From positions 1,116,001 to 1,180,000 of the forward strand of contig NZ_CP042464.1 in the NCBI RefSeq assembly GCF_015074785.1: a DNA stretch of 64,000 bases, read 5' to 3'. Source of the stretch: Segatella copri (GTDB taxonomy: Bacteria; Bacteroidota; Bacteroidia; Bacteroidales; Bacteroidaceae). Below, piece after piece: positions 1 to 8,517 of the stretch. Numbering within the stretch: the stretch's first letter is position 1; every line of letters begins with the position of its first letter. The position numbers and the translations under genes are program-made. Below the pieces are notes generated by a model. That model saw only the letters and a program-made list of their open reading frames with translations, ran no database searches and was not told where the DNA came from.

Positions 1-648
1 TTTGGCATCAAGGAAGAAATGGAACCGATGACTACCTTTAAGAAGAAAAAGATAGCTCAGATGCTCAAGAATGTGAATGATGTTCCTGCCGGAGAGGTGA
101 AGATGAACAACAGTTTTCTGAACCGACGGCTCAACAAGATTCAGGAAGATGAACGCCACGCCATCGATACCTCTATCGAGACCATTTATCTGCTGCGCAT
201 CATCGTGGCAAACGTAAATGGAATGCTGGCTAACGGAATCAATCTCAGAGGAATCATCCAGTTGGGAGACTACCTGAGAACCCGAGGCGACAAGGTAGAT
301 TTCGTGAAACTGGAGAAGTGGCTTGCCAAGCTCCGCATCCAGCGCATCGCCCAGCTGGAAGGAAGCGTTCTCATCACCTTCTTCGATTTTGAACAGGACG
401 AAATCCCATTCGTTCATCACATAGAAAGAGGCGCCTACAAGCTGACGCTCCGCTCGCTCTACTATAATATCATGGACCAGCAGGCCATTCAGTTTGAGCA
501 GACCAGCAGCGGCTTTGTACGCACCACGGGGGGAACCATGCGCAAGAATCTGCGCCGCAGCATGCGCTATCTGCAATACGCTCCGATAGAAACCATGAGC
601 AATTTCATGAACAATTTCTTCCGTTCATTATCTGAGATTGAAGAGTAA
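1..648 (+). CDS. Conserved hypothetical protein, probably 5'-truncated by the window edge
   Basis: I do not recognise this family. The reading frame is open from base 1 and the first ATG is at 19, so the true start may lie outside the window. The visible part has about 210 residues, with no signal peptide or membrane segment. A hydrophobic and basic core lies around 'GINLRGIIQLGDYLRT' (about residue 75, counted from the first ATG), followed by 'RIAQLEGSVLITFFDF'. There is a faint resemblance to the C-terminal part of Bacteroidetes NTP_transf_5-type nucleotidyltransferase-like proteins, but no catalytic motif is visible, so I assign no function. Codon use matches the core genes that follow. 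Confidence 0.6.
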   Translation, partial: FGIKEEMEPMTTFKKKKIAQMLKNVNDVPAGEVKMNNSFLNRRLNKIQEDERHAIDTSIETIYLLRIIVANVNGMLANGINLRGIIQLGDYLRTRGDKVDFVKLEKWLAKLRIQRIAQLEGSVLITFFDFEQDEIPFVHHIERGAYKLTLRSLYYNIMDQQAIQFEQTSSGFVRTTGGTMRKNLRRSMRYLQYAPIETMSNFMNNFFRSLSEIEE

Positions 649-751
649 ATTTCAGTAAGGATTTAAGGGGTTAACCTGGGATTCATCAGGACGAAGAGTA
701 AAATATCTATAAAATTAATCTCTTAGTAGTACGATTTTCATCTGATTTTCG

Positions 752-759
752 TATCTTTG
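752..759 (+). promoter_or_regulatory. -7 promoter element TATCTTTG for the GH25 gene
   Basis: TATCTTTG matches the Bacteroidetes primary sigma -7 consensus TAnnTTTG. No TTTG is seen 19-20 bases upstream, so the -33 box is weak. The ATG begins only five bases after the box, which would make the transcript nearly leaderless. Confidence 0.5.
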
Positions 760-764
760 CATCT

Positions 765-1451
765 ATGAAAAAGTTATTTATCTCTATTATAGCATCCATT
801 ATTGCCTTGGGAGCCCATGCCCAGGTGCAATGCGAAGACACTTGTCGGCACGTTCACGGCATCGACTTGAGTCATTATCAGGGCAACGTGTTCTGGGAAA
901 CCGTGGGCGACAACTCTAAGATGGCTTACGTTTATCTGAAAGCTACCGAGGGCGGAACCAACATCGACAGCAAATACAAGAAGAATATCGACCTGGCTCA
1001 TCGCTACGGAATGAAAGTAGGCTCTTATCATTTCTACAGACCCCGCATCCCACAGCAGACGCAGCTGGAAAATTTCATGGCCCAATGCCGTCCGGGAGAT
1101 CAGGACCTCTTGCCTATGATTGATGTGGAGACGAAAAGCGGCATGAATACAGAAGAATTCTGCGATTCGCTCTTTAAGTTTCTGCATCTCGTAGAGAAAG
1201 CATACAAGCAGAAACCCCTCATCTATACGGGAGCCAATTTCTATGACAACTATCTTCTGGGCAAGCTCGACAGCTACAAGCTGATGATTGCCCAGTATAC
1301 GAAGCGCATCCCTGTATTGCGCGATGGTAGAGATTTCGAAATGTGGCAATATACGGGTAAGGGCAGACTTAACGGAATAAACGGCTATGTTGACAAAAGC
1401 CGTTTCATGGGGCGCCACAAGCTCAGAGAAATCAGATTCAGACATCGATAG
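765..1451 (+). CDS. GH25-family muramidase (lysozyme), secreted
   Basis: Glycoside hydrolase family 25 enzymes cut the beta-1,4 bond between N-acetylmuramic acid and N-acetylglucosamine in peptidoglycan. The protein has 228 residues with an N-terminal signal peptide of about 19 residues. Then come the family motifs 'HGIDLSHYQG' (first acidic residue), 'YLKATEG', 'GSYHFYRP', 'MIDVET' (the D-x-E catalytic pair) and the closing 'FEMWQYT'. The whole domain is present, so it should be active in the periplasm or outside the cell. It is monocistronic, with a TAnnTTTG element directly before the ATG. It could serve in cell-wall turnover or in attack on other bacteria; the context does not decide. Confidence 0.9.
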   Translation: MKKLFISIIASIIALGAHAQVQCEDTCRHVHGIDLSHYQGNVFWETVGDNSKMAYVYLKATEGGTNIDSKYKKNIDLAHRYGMKVGSYHFYRPRIPQQTQLENFMAQCRPGDQDLLPMIDVETKSGMNTEEFCDSLFKFLHLVEKAYKQKPLIYTGANFYDNYLLGKLDSYKLMIAQYTKRIPVLRDGRDFEMWQYTGKGRLNGINGYVDKSRFMGRHKLREIRFRHR

Positions 1452-1568
1452 TACTTTAAACCTTGAAGTTGGAACTTTATGATTAGCTTCAAGGTAAAGA
1501 GTGGATAAGGTCTGGAAGTAGAGAAGCATGAATTATATAAGTAAATTAATAAACACAAAAATAGAATT

Positions 1569-2897
1569 ATGGCAATTATAAAATGTCCGGAATGCGGACG
1601 CCAAATTAGCGATAAAGCACCTACCTGCCCTAGTTGCGGAGTAGAAATAGCAGGCAAAATTACCAAATGCCCAAATTGTGGCGAGATTTATTTCAGCAAC
1701 CTGGAAATGTGTCCTAACTGCCATGAGCTGAATCCTTCGCTCACAAGAATGACGCCTCCGACAGGAATGAGCCAGCAGACTCCTGCCAGCCAGGCTTCTA
1801 TGACTCAGCAGCAAGAAGCTGAAAACGCAGCCAGACAGAATGCAATCAGACAAGAAGAAATCCGCCGTCAGGAGGCTCTCAGACAGGACGCTCTCAGGCA
1901 GCAGGCTCGTCCTCAGACACCTGTCAGAACAGCAACACCTCCTACTCCACCCGTTCCTCCGGTTCGCCCACAGCAATCTAATTCTCAGAACGGCGGAAAC
2001 GGCGAGGGAACCCAGGAAAAGAAAAAAAGCAACCGTGGCGTCATCATCATCTCTCTGATTTTCGCCTTCCTCGTTTGTGGCATCTTCTACTATTTCTATG
2101 ATAGTGCCAATAAGAATAAGGAACTGGAAGCTTATGAGTATGCGATGCAGAGTAGCGACCCGATGGTTCTGCAGAGTTACCTCGATACTTACAAAGATGC
2201 TGACGAGGCGCATCGTGATTCCATCATGGCTCACCTCGAACTTCTGAAACAGACGGATCAGGACTGGACCAACGCCGTAGTAAGCGGTTCGAAAGAGGCC
2301 CTGCAGGCTTATCTCGACAAATACCCAAACAGTCCACACAAGCAGGAGGTTTTGAACAAGATAGATTCCATCGACTGGAATGTGGCCAAGAATGCTGATA
2401 ATGTAGAAGCTTACCAGGCTTATCTCGCCGCTCATGCTGACGGTTCGCATATCGAAGAGGCTGAGAATGCGATGAAGAAAGCCAAGAGCAGAGATTTGCA
2501 GCCAGAAGAGAAAGATATGGTAAGCAGTCTGTTCCGCCATTTCTTCCAAAGCATCAATACCCGCGATGCTGATGGGTTGCAGGCTTCATGCGAGGACATT
2601 CTCTCTTCGCTTCTGGGTAAGAATTCTGCTACCAAGGCAGATGTTGTTACCTTTATGAATAAGCTTTATAAGGAAGATGTGACCAACCTGAACTGGTTCC
2701 TCACAAACGATTATAAGATTAAGAAGCGCGAGGTGGGTGACGAAGATTATGAATATCAGGTTCAGTTCTCAGCACGTGAGGAAGTTCAGCTTACCGACGG
2801 TACTAAGAAAACCAACCATTTCAAAATCAACGCAACCGTTTCGCCAGACGGCAAGGTTTCTGCGTTCAACATGTCGAAGATTAATGCCGCAGAATAG
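1569..2897 (+). CDS. Membrane protein with double zinc ribbon, TPR-like repeats and NTF2-like C-terminus
   Basis: The N-terminus (about residues 5-55) holds four CxxC knuckles ('CPECG', 'CPSCG', 'CPNCG', 'CPNCH'), which form two zinc ribbons. A Q/R/P-rich linker follows (60-150), then a single membrane span near 155-177 ('IIISLIFAFLVCGIFYYF'). The outer part contains helical repeats with the pattern 'YLDTYKDADEAH', 'YLDKYPNSPH', 'YLAAHADGSH', resembling TPR or Sel1-type units. A C-terminal domain of about 120 residues looks like an NTF2 fold. Because the zinc ribbons are cytoplasmic and the repeats periplasmic, it may be an envelope scaffold or sensor. The function is unknown. It is followed by a strong terminator. 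Confidence 0.8.
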   Translation: MAIIKCPECGRQISDKAPTCPSCGVEIAGKITKCPNCGEIYFSNLEMCPNCHELNPSLTRMTPPTGMSQQTPASQASMTQQQEAENAARQNAIRQEEIRRQEALRQDALRQQARPQTPVRTATPPTPPVPPVRPQQSNSQNGGNGEGTQEKKKSNRGVIIISLIFAFLVCGIFYYFYDSANKNKELEAYEYAMQSSDPMVLQSYLDTYKDADEAHRDSIMAHLELLKQTDQDWTNAVVSGSKEALQAYLDKYPNSPHKQEVLNKIDSIDWNVAKNADNVEAYQAYLAAHADGSHIEEAENAMKKAKSRDLQPEEKDMVSSLFRHFFQSINTRDADGLQASCEDILSSLLGKNSATKADVVTFMNKLYKEDVTNLNWFLTNDYKIKKREVGDEDYEYQVQFSAREEVQLTDGTKKTNHFKINATVSPDGKVSAFNMSKINAAE

Positions 2898-2902
2898 AAT
2901 AA

Positions 2903-2967
2903 AAAACGCCCTGCAAGATCAGGAACTTCATTTCTGAATGTTCCCTTCTTGCAGGGCGTTTCTTTTT
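2903..2967. terminator. Bidirectional rho-independent terminator
   Basis: Arms of 14 bp (2903-2916 and 2948-2961) pair perfectly and are flanked by an A-run on the left and a T-run on the right, so it can end both the zinc-ribbon gene (+) and the DnaJ gene (-). The stem core CGCCCTGCAAG recurs in other terminators of this window. Confidence 0.9.
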
Positions 2968-3024
2968 ACCTTCATGTTTCGGGAAAGGTCTCATGTCCGA
3001 GAACCCGTTCCCTTCTTTTAGAAA

Positions 3025-3840
3025 TTACTTTGCATCCTTCATCTGACGGAGCAAATCTTTCTGCTTATCATTCAACCCGGTTGGCAACTTCACGTTGTAA
3101 GTAATCATCAGGTCGCCAAAGGTTCCGTCACCTCGGTCGTATCCTTTTCCGCGAACACGAACCTTCGTGCCATTCTGCGTTTCCGGCTTAATCTTCAGTT
3201 TGATTTTAGAACCATTACTCAATTTAATGATTCCTTCGCCGCCCAGCAGAGCCGTATAAAGGTCGATATTCACATTCATGTTCATTTCGCCGTTATTGGC
3301 ACGGCCATTCTGGCCGCAACCGCCGCCACAACCACCAGTACCGAAATCAGCACCAGCTCCGTAGCCAGCCCCATTAAAGCCGCTACCATAACCGGCAGAA
3401 CCATTAAAACCGCCAAAATTGCCGGAACCGAATCCTTCAGCAGACTGCTGGCTTCTACCACGACCTCCGAAGAGATTTTCGAAGAAGCTGGAGAAACCTC
3501 CGCCTCCGCCAAACTGGCTGAAGTCGAAACCCTCGAATGGATTTCCACCTGCTCCACCATAGCTTCCGGAACCGCCTGCACCACCAGCTCCGCCGAAACC
3601 GCCGAATGCATCAGCATTCTTCCATTGTTCGCCATACTGGTCGTATTTAGCACGCTTATCTGGGTCAGAAATCACCTCATACGCCTCGTTCAGCGCCTGG
3701 AACTTAGCCTTCGCCTTCGGGTCGTTAGGGTGCAAATCTGGGTGAAACTGTTTTGCACGTTTACGATACGCAGCTCTCACATCCTTCTGCGGAATGTTCT
3801 TGTCTACGCCGAGAATCTTGTAATAATCAACAAATGCCAT
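3025..3840 (-). CDS. J-domain co-chaperone, CbpA/DnaJ-like with a single C-terminal domain
   Basis: J-domain proteins stimulate the ATPase of DnaK (Hsp70). Residues 4-70 form a J domain with the essential HPD tripeptide at 33-35. A very long Gly/Phe-rich stretch (about 75-175) follows, then one substrate-binding-type domain ('LYTALLGGEGIIKL' ... 'GTKVRVRGKGYD' ... 'GDLMITYNVKLPTGLNDKQ'). Typical DnaJ and CbpA proteins have two C-terminal beta domains; here only one is evident. The cysteine-rich zinc-finger repeats of true DnaJ are absent, although the Gly stretch contains a short Cys cluster ('GGCGGGCGQN'). It is likely a specialised DnaK partner rather than the main DnaJ. It is transcribed away from the next gene. 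Confidence 0.85.
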   Translation of the reverse strand: MAFVDYYKILGVDKNIPQKDVRAAYRKRAKQFHPDLHPNDPKAKAKFQALNEAYEVISDPDKRAKYDQYGEQWKNADAFGGFGGAGGAGGSGSYGGAGGNPFEGFDFSQFGGGGGFSSFFENLFGGRGRSQQSAEGFGSGNFGGFNGSAGYGSGFNGAGYGAGADFGTGGCGGGCGQNGRANNGEMNMNVNIDLYTALLGGEGIIKLSNGSKIKLKIKPETQNGTKVRVRGKGYDRGDGTFGDLMITYNVKLPTGLNDKQKDLLRQMKDAK

Positions 3841-3913
3841 ATTATAAAACCTCCTATTTTTTAGTTTTTAAAAAATATCCAACAAAAAGTATGCCTATTT
3901 AAGTTCTTTTTTG

Positions 3914-3921
3914 TACTTTTG
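3914..3921 (+). promoter_or_regulatory. -7 element TACTTTTG for the 5'-nucleotidase gene
   Basis: It matches TAnnTTTG. It overlaps the first codons of a longer reading frame that would use a TTG start at 3911, which supports the later ATG at 3989 as the real start. Confidence 0.5.
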
Positions 3922-3988
3922 CAGAGAAAATAAGAAACAGAGCTCAACTGATGGGCTTTCATTACTCAAAAGATATACATTAATTAAT

Positions 3989-5752
3989 ATGAAACAATTA
4001 TTTGCTGCGCTTCTTCTGGCGCTAACTTTCAATTCACAAGCTATGGCACAACAACGTACCGTAAAACTGAGAGTGATAGAGACAAGCGATGTGCACGGCT
4101 CTTTCTTCCCTTACGATTTCATCAACCGTAAGCCAAAAGCAGGAACCTTGGCGCGCGTTTCTTCCTACGTCAATAATTTGCGAAAAGACTATAAGGATAA
4201 CCTCATCCTCTTGGAGAATGGCGATATTCTGCAGGGACAGCCTACCTGCTATTATTATAATTATGTAAACACAGAGGCTAGAAACGTGGCTGCCGATGTG
4301 GTTAACTACATGAAGTATGATGCGCAAGTGTTTGGCAATCATGATGTTGAAACGGGTCATCCAGTTTACGACAAATGGATAAAAGAACTCAATTGCCCAG
4401 TTCTTGGTTCCAACATCATCAGCACTTCTACAGGCGAGCCATACGTTAAGCCTTATCTCATCCTGAAACGCGAGGGCGTGAAGGTGGCTGTCTTGGGAAT
4501 GATTACTCCTGCCATTCCAAACTGGCTCACGGAGAATCTATGGAGCGGACTGAAATTTGAAAATATGGTAACAAACGCCCGCAAATGGGTGAAGTATCTC
4601 CAGGAGAATGAAAAACCGGATGTTATCATCGGCCTCTTCCACAGCGGAAAAGACGGAGGCATCCAGACTGCCGAATATGATGAAGACGCCTCTATCAAGG
4701 TTGCAAAAGAAGTGCCGGGCTTCGACCTCGTTCTCTTCGGCCACGACCATACGCGCGACAACGAAACCGTAACCAATACTGATGGAAAGCAGGTGGTTTG
4801 CCTGGATCCTGCCAACAACGCCATTAGCGTGGCTGATGCTGAAATAACCCTCACACTCAACAAAAAAAAGGTGAACGGAAAGAAGCAGCTGGTGGTAACT
4901 GACAAAAAAGTGACAGGCAAGATTGTGGATGTGACAGATTGTCCTATCGACGAGGATTTCATGAAGACTTTCGAACCTCAGATTGCAGAAGTAAAGAAAT
5001 ATGTGGGCAAGCAGATTGGCAACTTCAAGACGACCATCTACAGCCGCGACCAGTTCTTCGGCAGTTCTGCCTTCAACGATTTCATCCTCAACCTCCAGTT
5101 GCAGATTACAAAAGCCGACATTTCGTTCAACGCTCCCCTTCAGTTCAACGCGGTTCTGAAAGCCGGCCCAATCTGTGTGAGCGACATGTTCAATCTCTAT
5201 AAATATGAGAACCAGCTCTACGTAATGCGCATGACGGGCGAAGAAATCAGAAAGCATCTGGAAATGAGTTACGACCTCTGGGTGAACACCATGAAGAGCC
5301 CCGACGACCATCTCCTGCTGCTCGATGAGAAGACCGTTGGCGACCAGCAACGCCTCGGTTTCAAGAATCTCTCGTTCAACTTTGATAGTGCTGCGGGAAT
5401 CGATTACGAAGTTGACGTAACCAAGCCAGATGGCGAGAAGGTGAAGATTCTGCGCATGAGCAACGGCGAACCTTTCGATGAGAAGAAATGGTACAAGGTA
5501 GCCGTTAACAGCTATCGTGGAAATGGCGGCGGCGAACTCCTTACCAAGGGTGCCGGAATCCCGAAAGACAGTCTTGAAAGCCGAATCATCTATCGCAGCA
5601 AGCGCGACCAGCGCTACTATCTGATGGAAGAAATTGAAAAGATGGGAACGGTTGATGCAAAACCAAACAACAACTGGAAGTTTGTTCCGGAAGCATGGAC
5701 CAAGCCAGCTGCCCAACGCGATTTCGAATTGCTGTTCGGTAAGAAGGAATAG
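3989..5752 (+). CDS. 5'-nucleotidase / 2',3'-cyclic phosphodiesterase family metallophosphatase (UshA-like), periplasmic
   Basis: This is a two-domain UshA-type enzyme of about 587 residues that removes phosphate from nucleotides in the periplasm. The chosen ATG gives a clean signal peptide ending 'NSQAMAQQ'; the longer frame starts inside the promoter. The metallophosphatase motifs are all present: 'SDVHGS' (D-x-H), 'ENGDILQGQP', 'FGNHDVE', 'GLFHSG' and 'FGHDHTRD'. The C-terminal nucleotide-binding domain starts near residue 320 and contains 'SSAFNDFILNLQL' and 'AVNSYRGNGGGELL'. It likely works in nucleotide scavenging; nudC follows about 70 bases downstream on the same strand, another nucleotide hydrolase. 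Confidence 0.9.
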   Translation: MKQLFAALLLALTFNSQAMAQQRTVKLRVIETSDVHGSFFPYDFINRKPKAGTLARVSSYVNNLRKDYKDNLILLENGDILQGQPTCYYYNYVNTEARNVAADVVNYMKYDAQVFGNHDVETGHPVYDKWIKELNCPVLGSNIISTSTGEPYVKPYLILKREGVKVAVLGMITPAIPNWLTENLWSGLKFENMVTNARKWVKYLQENEKPDVIIGLFHSGKDGGIQTAEYDEDASIKVAKEVPGFDLVLFGHDHTRDNETVTNTDGKQVVCLDPANNAISVADAEITLTLNKKKVNGKKQLVVTDKKVTGKIVDVTDCPIDEDFMKTFEPQIAEVKKYVGKQIGNFKTTIYSRDQFFGSSAFNDFILNLQLQITKADISFNAPLQFNAVLKAGPICVSDMFNLYKYENQLYVMRMTGEEIRKHLEMSYDLWVNTMKSPDDHLLLLDEKTVGDQQRLGFKNLSFNFDSAAGIDYEVDVTKPDGEKVKILRMSNGEPFDEKKWYKVAVNSYRGNGGGELLTKGAGIPKDSLESRIIYRSKRDQRYYLMEEIEKMGTVDAKPNNNWKFVPEAWTKPAAQRDFELLFGKKE

Positions 5753-5824
5753 CTCCTCGAAACGCTTCTGGAAAAGCATATTATAAAGTTCAAAGTAAAA
5801 AAGCAAATAAGTTCAAAATAAAGA

Positions 5825-6598
5825 ATGAAGTATTGGTTTATATTTTGCAAGACAGATCTCTTGCTCGAAAAGAAAGAAGACGGAACCTATACGATTCCTT
5901 GTTCAGAAGAGAGTCCAATCCCAACAAAGCCTTGGACTCACATTCTCAATATTACCCCGATGGAAGACGGAACAGAGGTGAAGACCTTTACCATTCCTGA
6001 GCCCGTTACCGGCAATCCGAAGTACGAAATGTGCGGCTTGCGCCCTAGTTTCTACAAACTCTCTTCCGCCCTTTACCAGAAAGCAGGAAAGTGTCAGGAA
6101 CTCAACTATTGGAATATGAATACCCAATTCTGCGGCGTTTGCGGAGCTCCGATGAAAATGGCAACCGATATCAGTAAGAAATGTACAGAATGCGGCAAAC
6201 AGGTCTGGCCTTCGCTTGCCACAGCCATTATCGTTCTGATTAAGAAAGATGATCAGGTATTGCTGGTACACGCTCGCAATTTCAAGGGAAATTTCGACAG
6301 TCTCGTGGCTGGTTTCGTAGAGACTGGCGAGAATCTGGAAGAGGCGGTTCATCGTGAAGTAATGGAAGAAACCGGTCTGACTATCAAGAACTTGAAATAT
6401 TTCGGTTCCCAGCCTTGGCCTTATCCGAGCGGTCTGATGATTGGCTTCTCGGCAGAATATGTAGATGGAGAAATTCATCTTCAGAAGGAAGAACTCTCTC
6501 GTGGTAAATGGTTCACGAAAGAGAATCTCCCTATTCTCCCAGAGAAACTTTCCATCGCCCGAAAACTCATCGACGCCTGGCTGGCGGACAAACTCTAA
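5825..6598 (+). CDS. nudC: NADH pyrophosphatase / NAD-RNA decapping Nudix hydrolase
   Basis: NudC-type enzymes cleave NAD(H) to NMN(H) and AMP and can remove NAD caps from RNA. The 257-residue protein has a central zinc ribbon ('FCGVCGAP' ... 'CTECGKQ') followed by a Nudix domain with a full box 'GFVETGENLEEAVHREV...EETGL'. The NudC signature 'SQPWPYPSGLMIGF' follows the box, close to the family consensus SQPWPFPxS. The N-terminal part is short and divergent, as usual in Bacteroidetes. It sits between the nucleotidase and an MFS gene on the same strand. Confidence 0.92.
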   Translation: MKYWFIFCKTDLLLEKKEDGTYTIPCSEESPIPTKPWTHILNITPMEDGTEVKTFTIPEPVTGNPKYEMCGLRPSFYKLSSALYQKAGKCQELNYWNMNTQFCGVCGAPMKMATDISKKCTECGKQVWPSLATAIIVLIKKDDQVLLVHARNFKGNFDSLVAGFVETGENLEEAVHREVMEETGLTIKNLKYFGSQPWPYPSGLMIGFSAEYVDGEIHLQKEELSRGKWFTKENLPILPEKLSIARKLIDAWLADKL

Positions 6599-6639
6599 TA
6601 ATGAGGACAAACTCTAAAAGTGAGGATAAACTCTAAAAA

Positions 6640-7818
6640 ATGATGAAAGAGAAACTTTGGAATGCAAACTACATCAAGGTGATGACAACCAACTTTCTGT
6701 TGTATTTCGCCTTCTATCTGCTCACACCTTTGCTCCCTCTCTATCTGAGCGAAAATTTTGGAGCCACGAAAGATGTGATTGGAATTGTGCTGAGCGGCTA
6801 TACGGTTGCCGCCCTCATCATTCGTCCGTTCAGCGGATATGTGGTTGACAGCTTTTCGCGCAAGAAGGTTCTGATGGTCTGTCTCTCGGCCTTCGCCATC
6901 TTCTTTGCCGGCTATATTGCAGCCAGCACCATCCTGATGTTTGCCATCTGCAGAACCCTTCACGGAGGTCCGTTCGGAGCCGTAACGGTTGCCAACAGCA
7001 CCTGCGCCATCGACGTTCTTCCGGCAAGCCGGAGAAATGAAGGAATCGGACTCTACGGACTGAGCAACAATTTTGCCATGGCAATTGCTCCATCCATCGG
7101 AATCTATCTCCATAATGCGGTAGACAGTTATATGATTCTCTTCTGGATAGCTTTCATCGTGGCGATTGCCTCAGTTGTGATTGCAGGAACCATCCGCCTC
7201 CCCGAAAAGGAAATCGTTAAGAACAAGGAGAAGCTTTCTCTCGACCGCTTCTTCCTGACGCGTGCCTGGCTCCTTGCCATCAACATCGCCATGTTCGGTT
7301 TCTGCTGGGGCGTTCTGAGCAATTATCTCGCAATCTACAGCAAGGAGGAACTCGGAATTACGGGCGGAACCGGCACTTATTTTGCCCTTCTTTCCATGGG
7401 CCTGTTCCTGTCAAGATTGCAGGGAAGAAAAGCCTTGAGTCAGGGCAAACTTACCCAGAATGCGGCCGAAGGAATGCTGCTTTCGCTTGTAGGTTTCATC
7501 ATCTTTGTTGCCGTCAAGCACCCGGTAGCCTATTATCTTTCGGCTTGTCTTATCGGCCTGGGCAACGGTCATCTTTACCCAGCCTTTCTCAATATGTTCA
7601 TTAATGTGGCTCGTCACAACCAGCGTGGAACGGCAAACAGCAGCATTCTTACAGGTTGGGATTTGGGCTTCGGAATCGGCTGTCTGCTAGGCGGAGTTGT
7701 GGCAGAACATTTCGGTTACAACGGAACATTCTGGATGGTTGCTATAGAAAATGCAGCTTCCGTTCTCCTCTTCTTTGCCGCTTCGAAACAATTCTTTGAG
7801 AAGAGACGCAGAGAATAG
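6640..7818 (+). CDS. MFS transporter, substrate unknown
   Basis: A 392-residue major facilitator with about twelve hydrophobic segments. The conserved loop between TM2 and TM3 reads 'RPFSGYVVDSFSRKKVLM', a good match to the MFS motif G-x-x-x-D-x-x-x-R-[RK]. The overall form is that of small drug, sugar or metabolite efflux carriers; no residue points to a specific substrate. It begins about 40 bases after nudC and could share its transcript. Two ATGs in tandem (6640, 6643) make the exact start uncertain by one codon. It ends before a bidirectional terminator. Confidence 0.88.
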   Translation: MMKEKLWNANYIKVMTTNFLLYFAFYLLTPLLPLYLSENFGATKDVIGIVLSGYTVAALIIRPFSGYVVDSFSRKKVLMVCLSAFAIFFAGYIAASTILMFAICRTLHGGPFGAVTVANSTCAIDVLPASRRNEGIGLYGLSNNFAMAIAPSIGIYLHNAVDSYMILFWIAFIVAIASVVIAGTIRLPEKEIVKNKEKLSLDRFFLTRAWLLAINIAMFGFCWGVLSNYLAIYSKEELGITGGTGTYFALLSMGLFLSRLQGRKALSQGKLTQNAAEGMLLSLVGFIIFVAVKHPVAYYLSACLIGLGNGHLYPAFLNMFINVARHNQRGTANSSILTGWDLGFGIGCLLGGVVAEHFGYNGTFWMVAIENAASVLLFFAASKQFFEKRRRE

Positions 7819-7854
7819 AAAACAGTTGATAAAGAGAAATATAAGATTATGAAT

Positions 7855-7915
7855 AAAAAAGAGCACTTCATCCGAGACAGAAGAAAGTCTCAGGCGAAGT
7901 GCTCTTATTTTTATC
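7855..7915. terminator. Bidirectional terminator between the MFS and DUF3127 genes
   Basis: The arms GAGCACTTC (7861-7869) and GAAGTGCTC (7896-7904) enclose a second small stem (GAGAC/GTCTC). An A-run precedes and a T-rich tract follows, so both converging genes can be terminated here. Confidence 0.85.
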
Positions 7916-7929
7916 TTACTTTTCTGTTT

Positions 7930-8376
7930 TTAGAAAGGAAGATCATCTGCGCTACCACCCTCTGCTGCAGGAGCTGCAGGCTGAACTGGAGGGAATGCTG
8001 CAGTTGCGCCATTAGCAGGAGCTGCTGGCTGAGCAGGAGCTACAGGAGCACCTACTGGAGGAAACGCACCTGGCTGCATTCCGCCCATAGCACCAGCTAC
8101 GGCGTTAGGATCAACACGCTGGATGTTCCAGGCACGGATGCTGTTGAACCAACGGCCCTGATACTCGTGAGCATCAATATCGAAAGAAACCAGGAGTTCC
8201 TCACCACTCTGAATGTTGAACTGAGCCAGACGGTCTGCTCCGAAAACATCAAAGCACAATTTCTTTGGATACTGCTCGTGGGTTTCAATTACGAACGACT
8301 GAGCTTTCCACTCTCCTCTTGCAGAGACGCCGCTTCTTTCAGGCAAAACGGCAATAACCTTTCCTTGTAATTCCAT
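7930..8376 (-). CDS. DUF3127 OB-fold protein with SSB-like acidic tail
   Basis: A 148-residue Bacteroidetes protein of the DUF3127 family, which resembles single-stranded-DNA-binding OB folds ('MELQGKVIAVLPERSG', 'PKKLCFDVFG', 'VSFDIDAHEYQGRWFNSIRAW'). Residues about 100-140 form a Gly/Ala/Pro-rich linker, and the protein ends in 'SADDLPF', very close to the 'DDDIPF' tip with which bacterial SSB recruits replication and repair enzymes. It is divergent from dnaN. I infer a role in DNA replication or repair as an auxiliary ssDNA-binding protein; this is not the canonical SSB. Confidence 0.88.
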   Translation of the reverse strand: MELQGKVIAVLPERSGVSARGEWKAQSFVIETHEQYPKKLCFDVFGADRLAQFNIQSGEELLVSFDIDAHEYQGRWFNSIRAWNIQRVDPNAVAGAMGGMQPGAFPPVGAPVAPAQPAAPANGATAAFPPVQPAAPAAEGGSADDLPF

Positions 8377-8480
8377 ATGATAATATTTAAAGTTTTTCCT
8401 TTGTTTAAAGGGTGTTTTTTTCTTTCTGACTGCGAAATTACTAAAAATAGTTCAAAAACTAGAACTTTTCTCCAATTATT

Positions 8481-8512
8481 TTTGCTTATCAGCGATATTT
8501 TTTGTATTTTTG
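8481..8512 (+). promoter_or_regulatory. dnaN promoter (-33 TTTG, -7 TATTTTTG)
   Basis: TTTG at 8481-8484 and TATTTTTG at 8505-8512 are separated by 20 bases, the ideal arrangement for the Bacteroidetes housekeeping sigma factor. The expected start of transcription is near 8518. Confidence 0.75.
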
Positions 8513-8517
8513 TGCTC

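Noticed and set aside
774..1529. Long minus-strand frame opposite the GH25 gene
   Set aside because: It is a shadow of the muramidase gene; the protein has no domain pattern and no promoter.
3911..3988. Longer start (TTG at 3911) for the 5'-nucleotidase
   Set aside because: It lies on the -7 promoter box and would place 26 residues before a perfect signal peptide.
4538..5806. 422-codon minus-strand frame opposite the 5'-nucleotidase gene
   Set aside because: The plus-strand frame carries all catalytic motifs; the antisense product has biased composition typical of shadow frames.
7930..8376. Naming the DUF3127 gene ssb
   Set aside because: The OB-like part matches DUF3127, not the canonical SSB sequence, in spite of the SSB-like tail.
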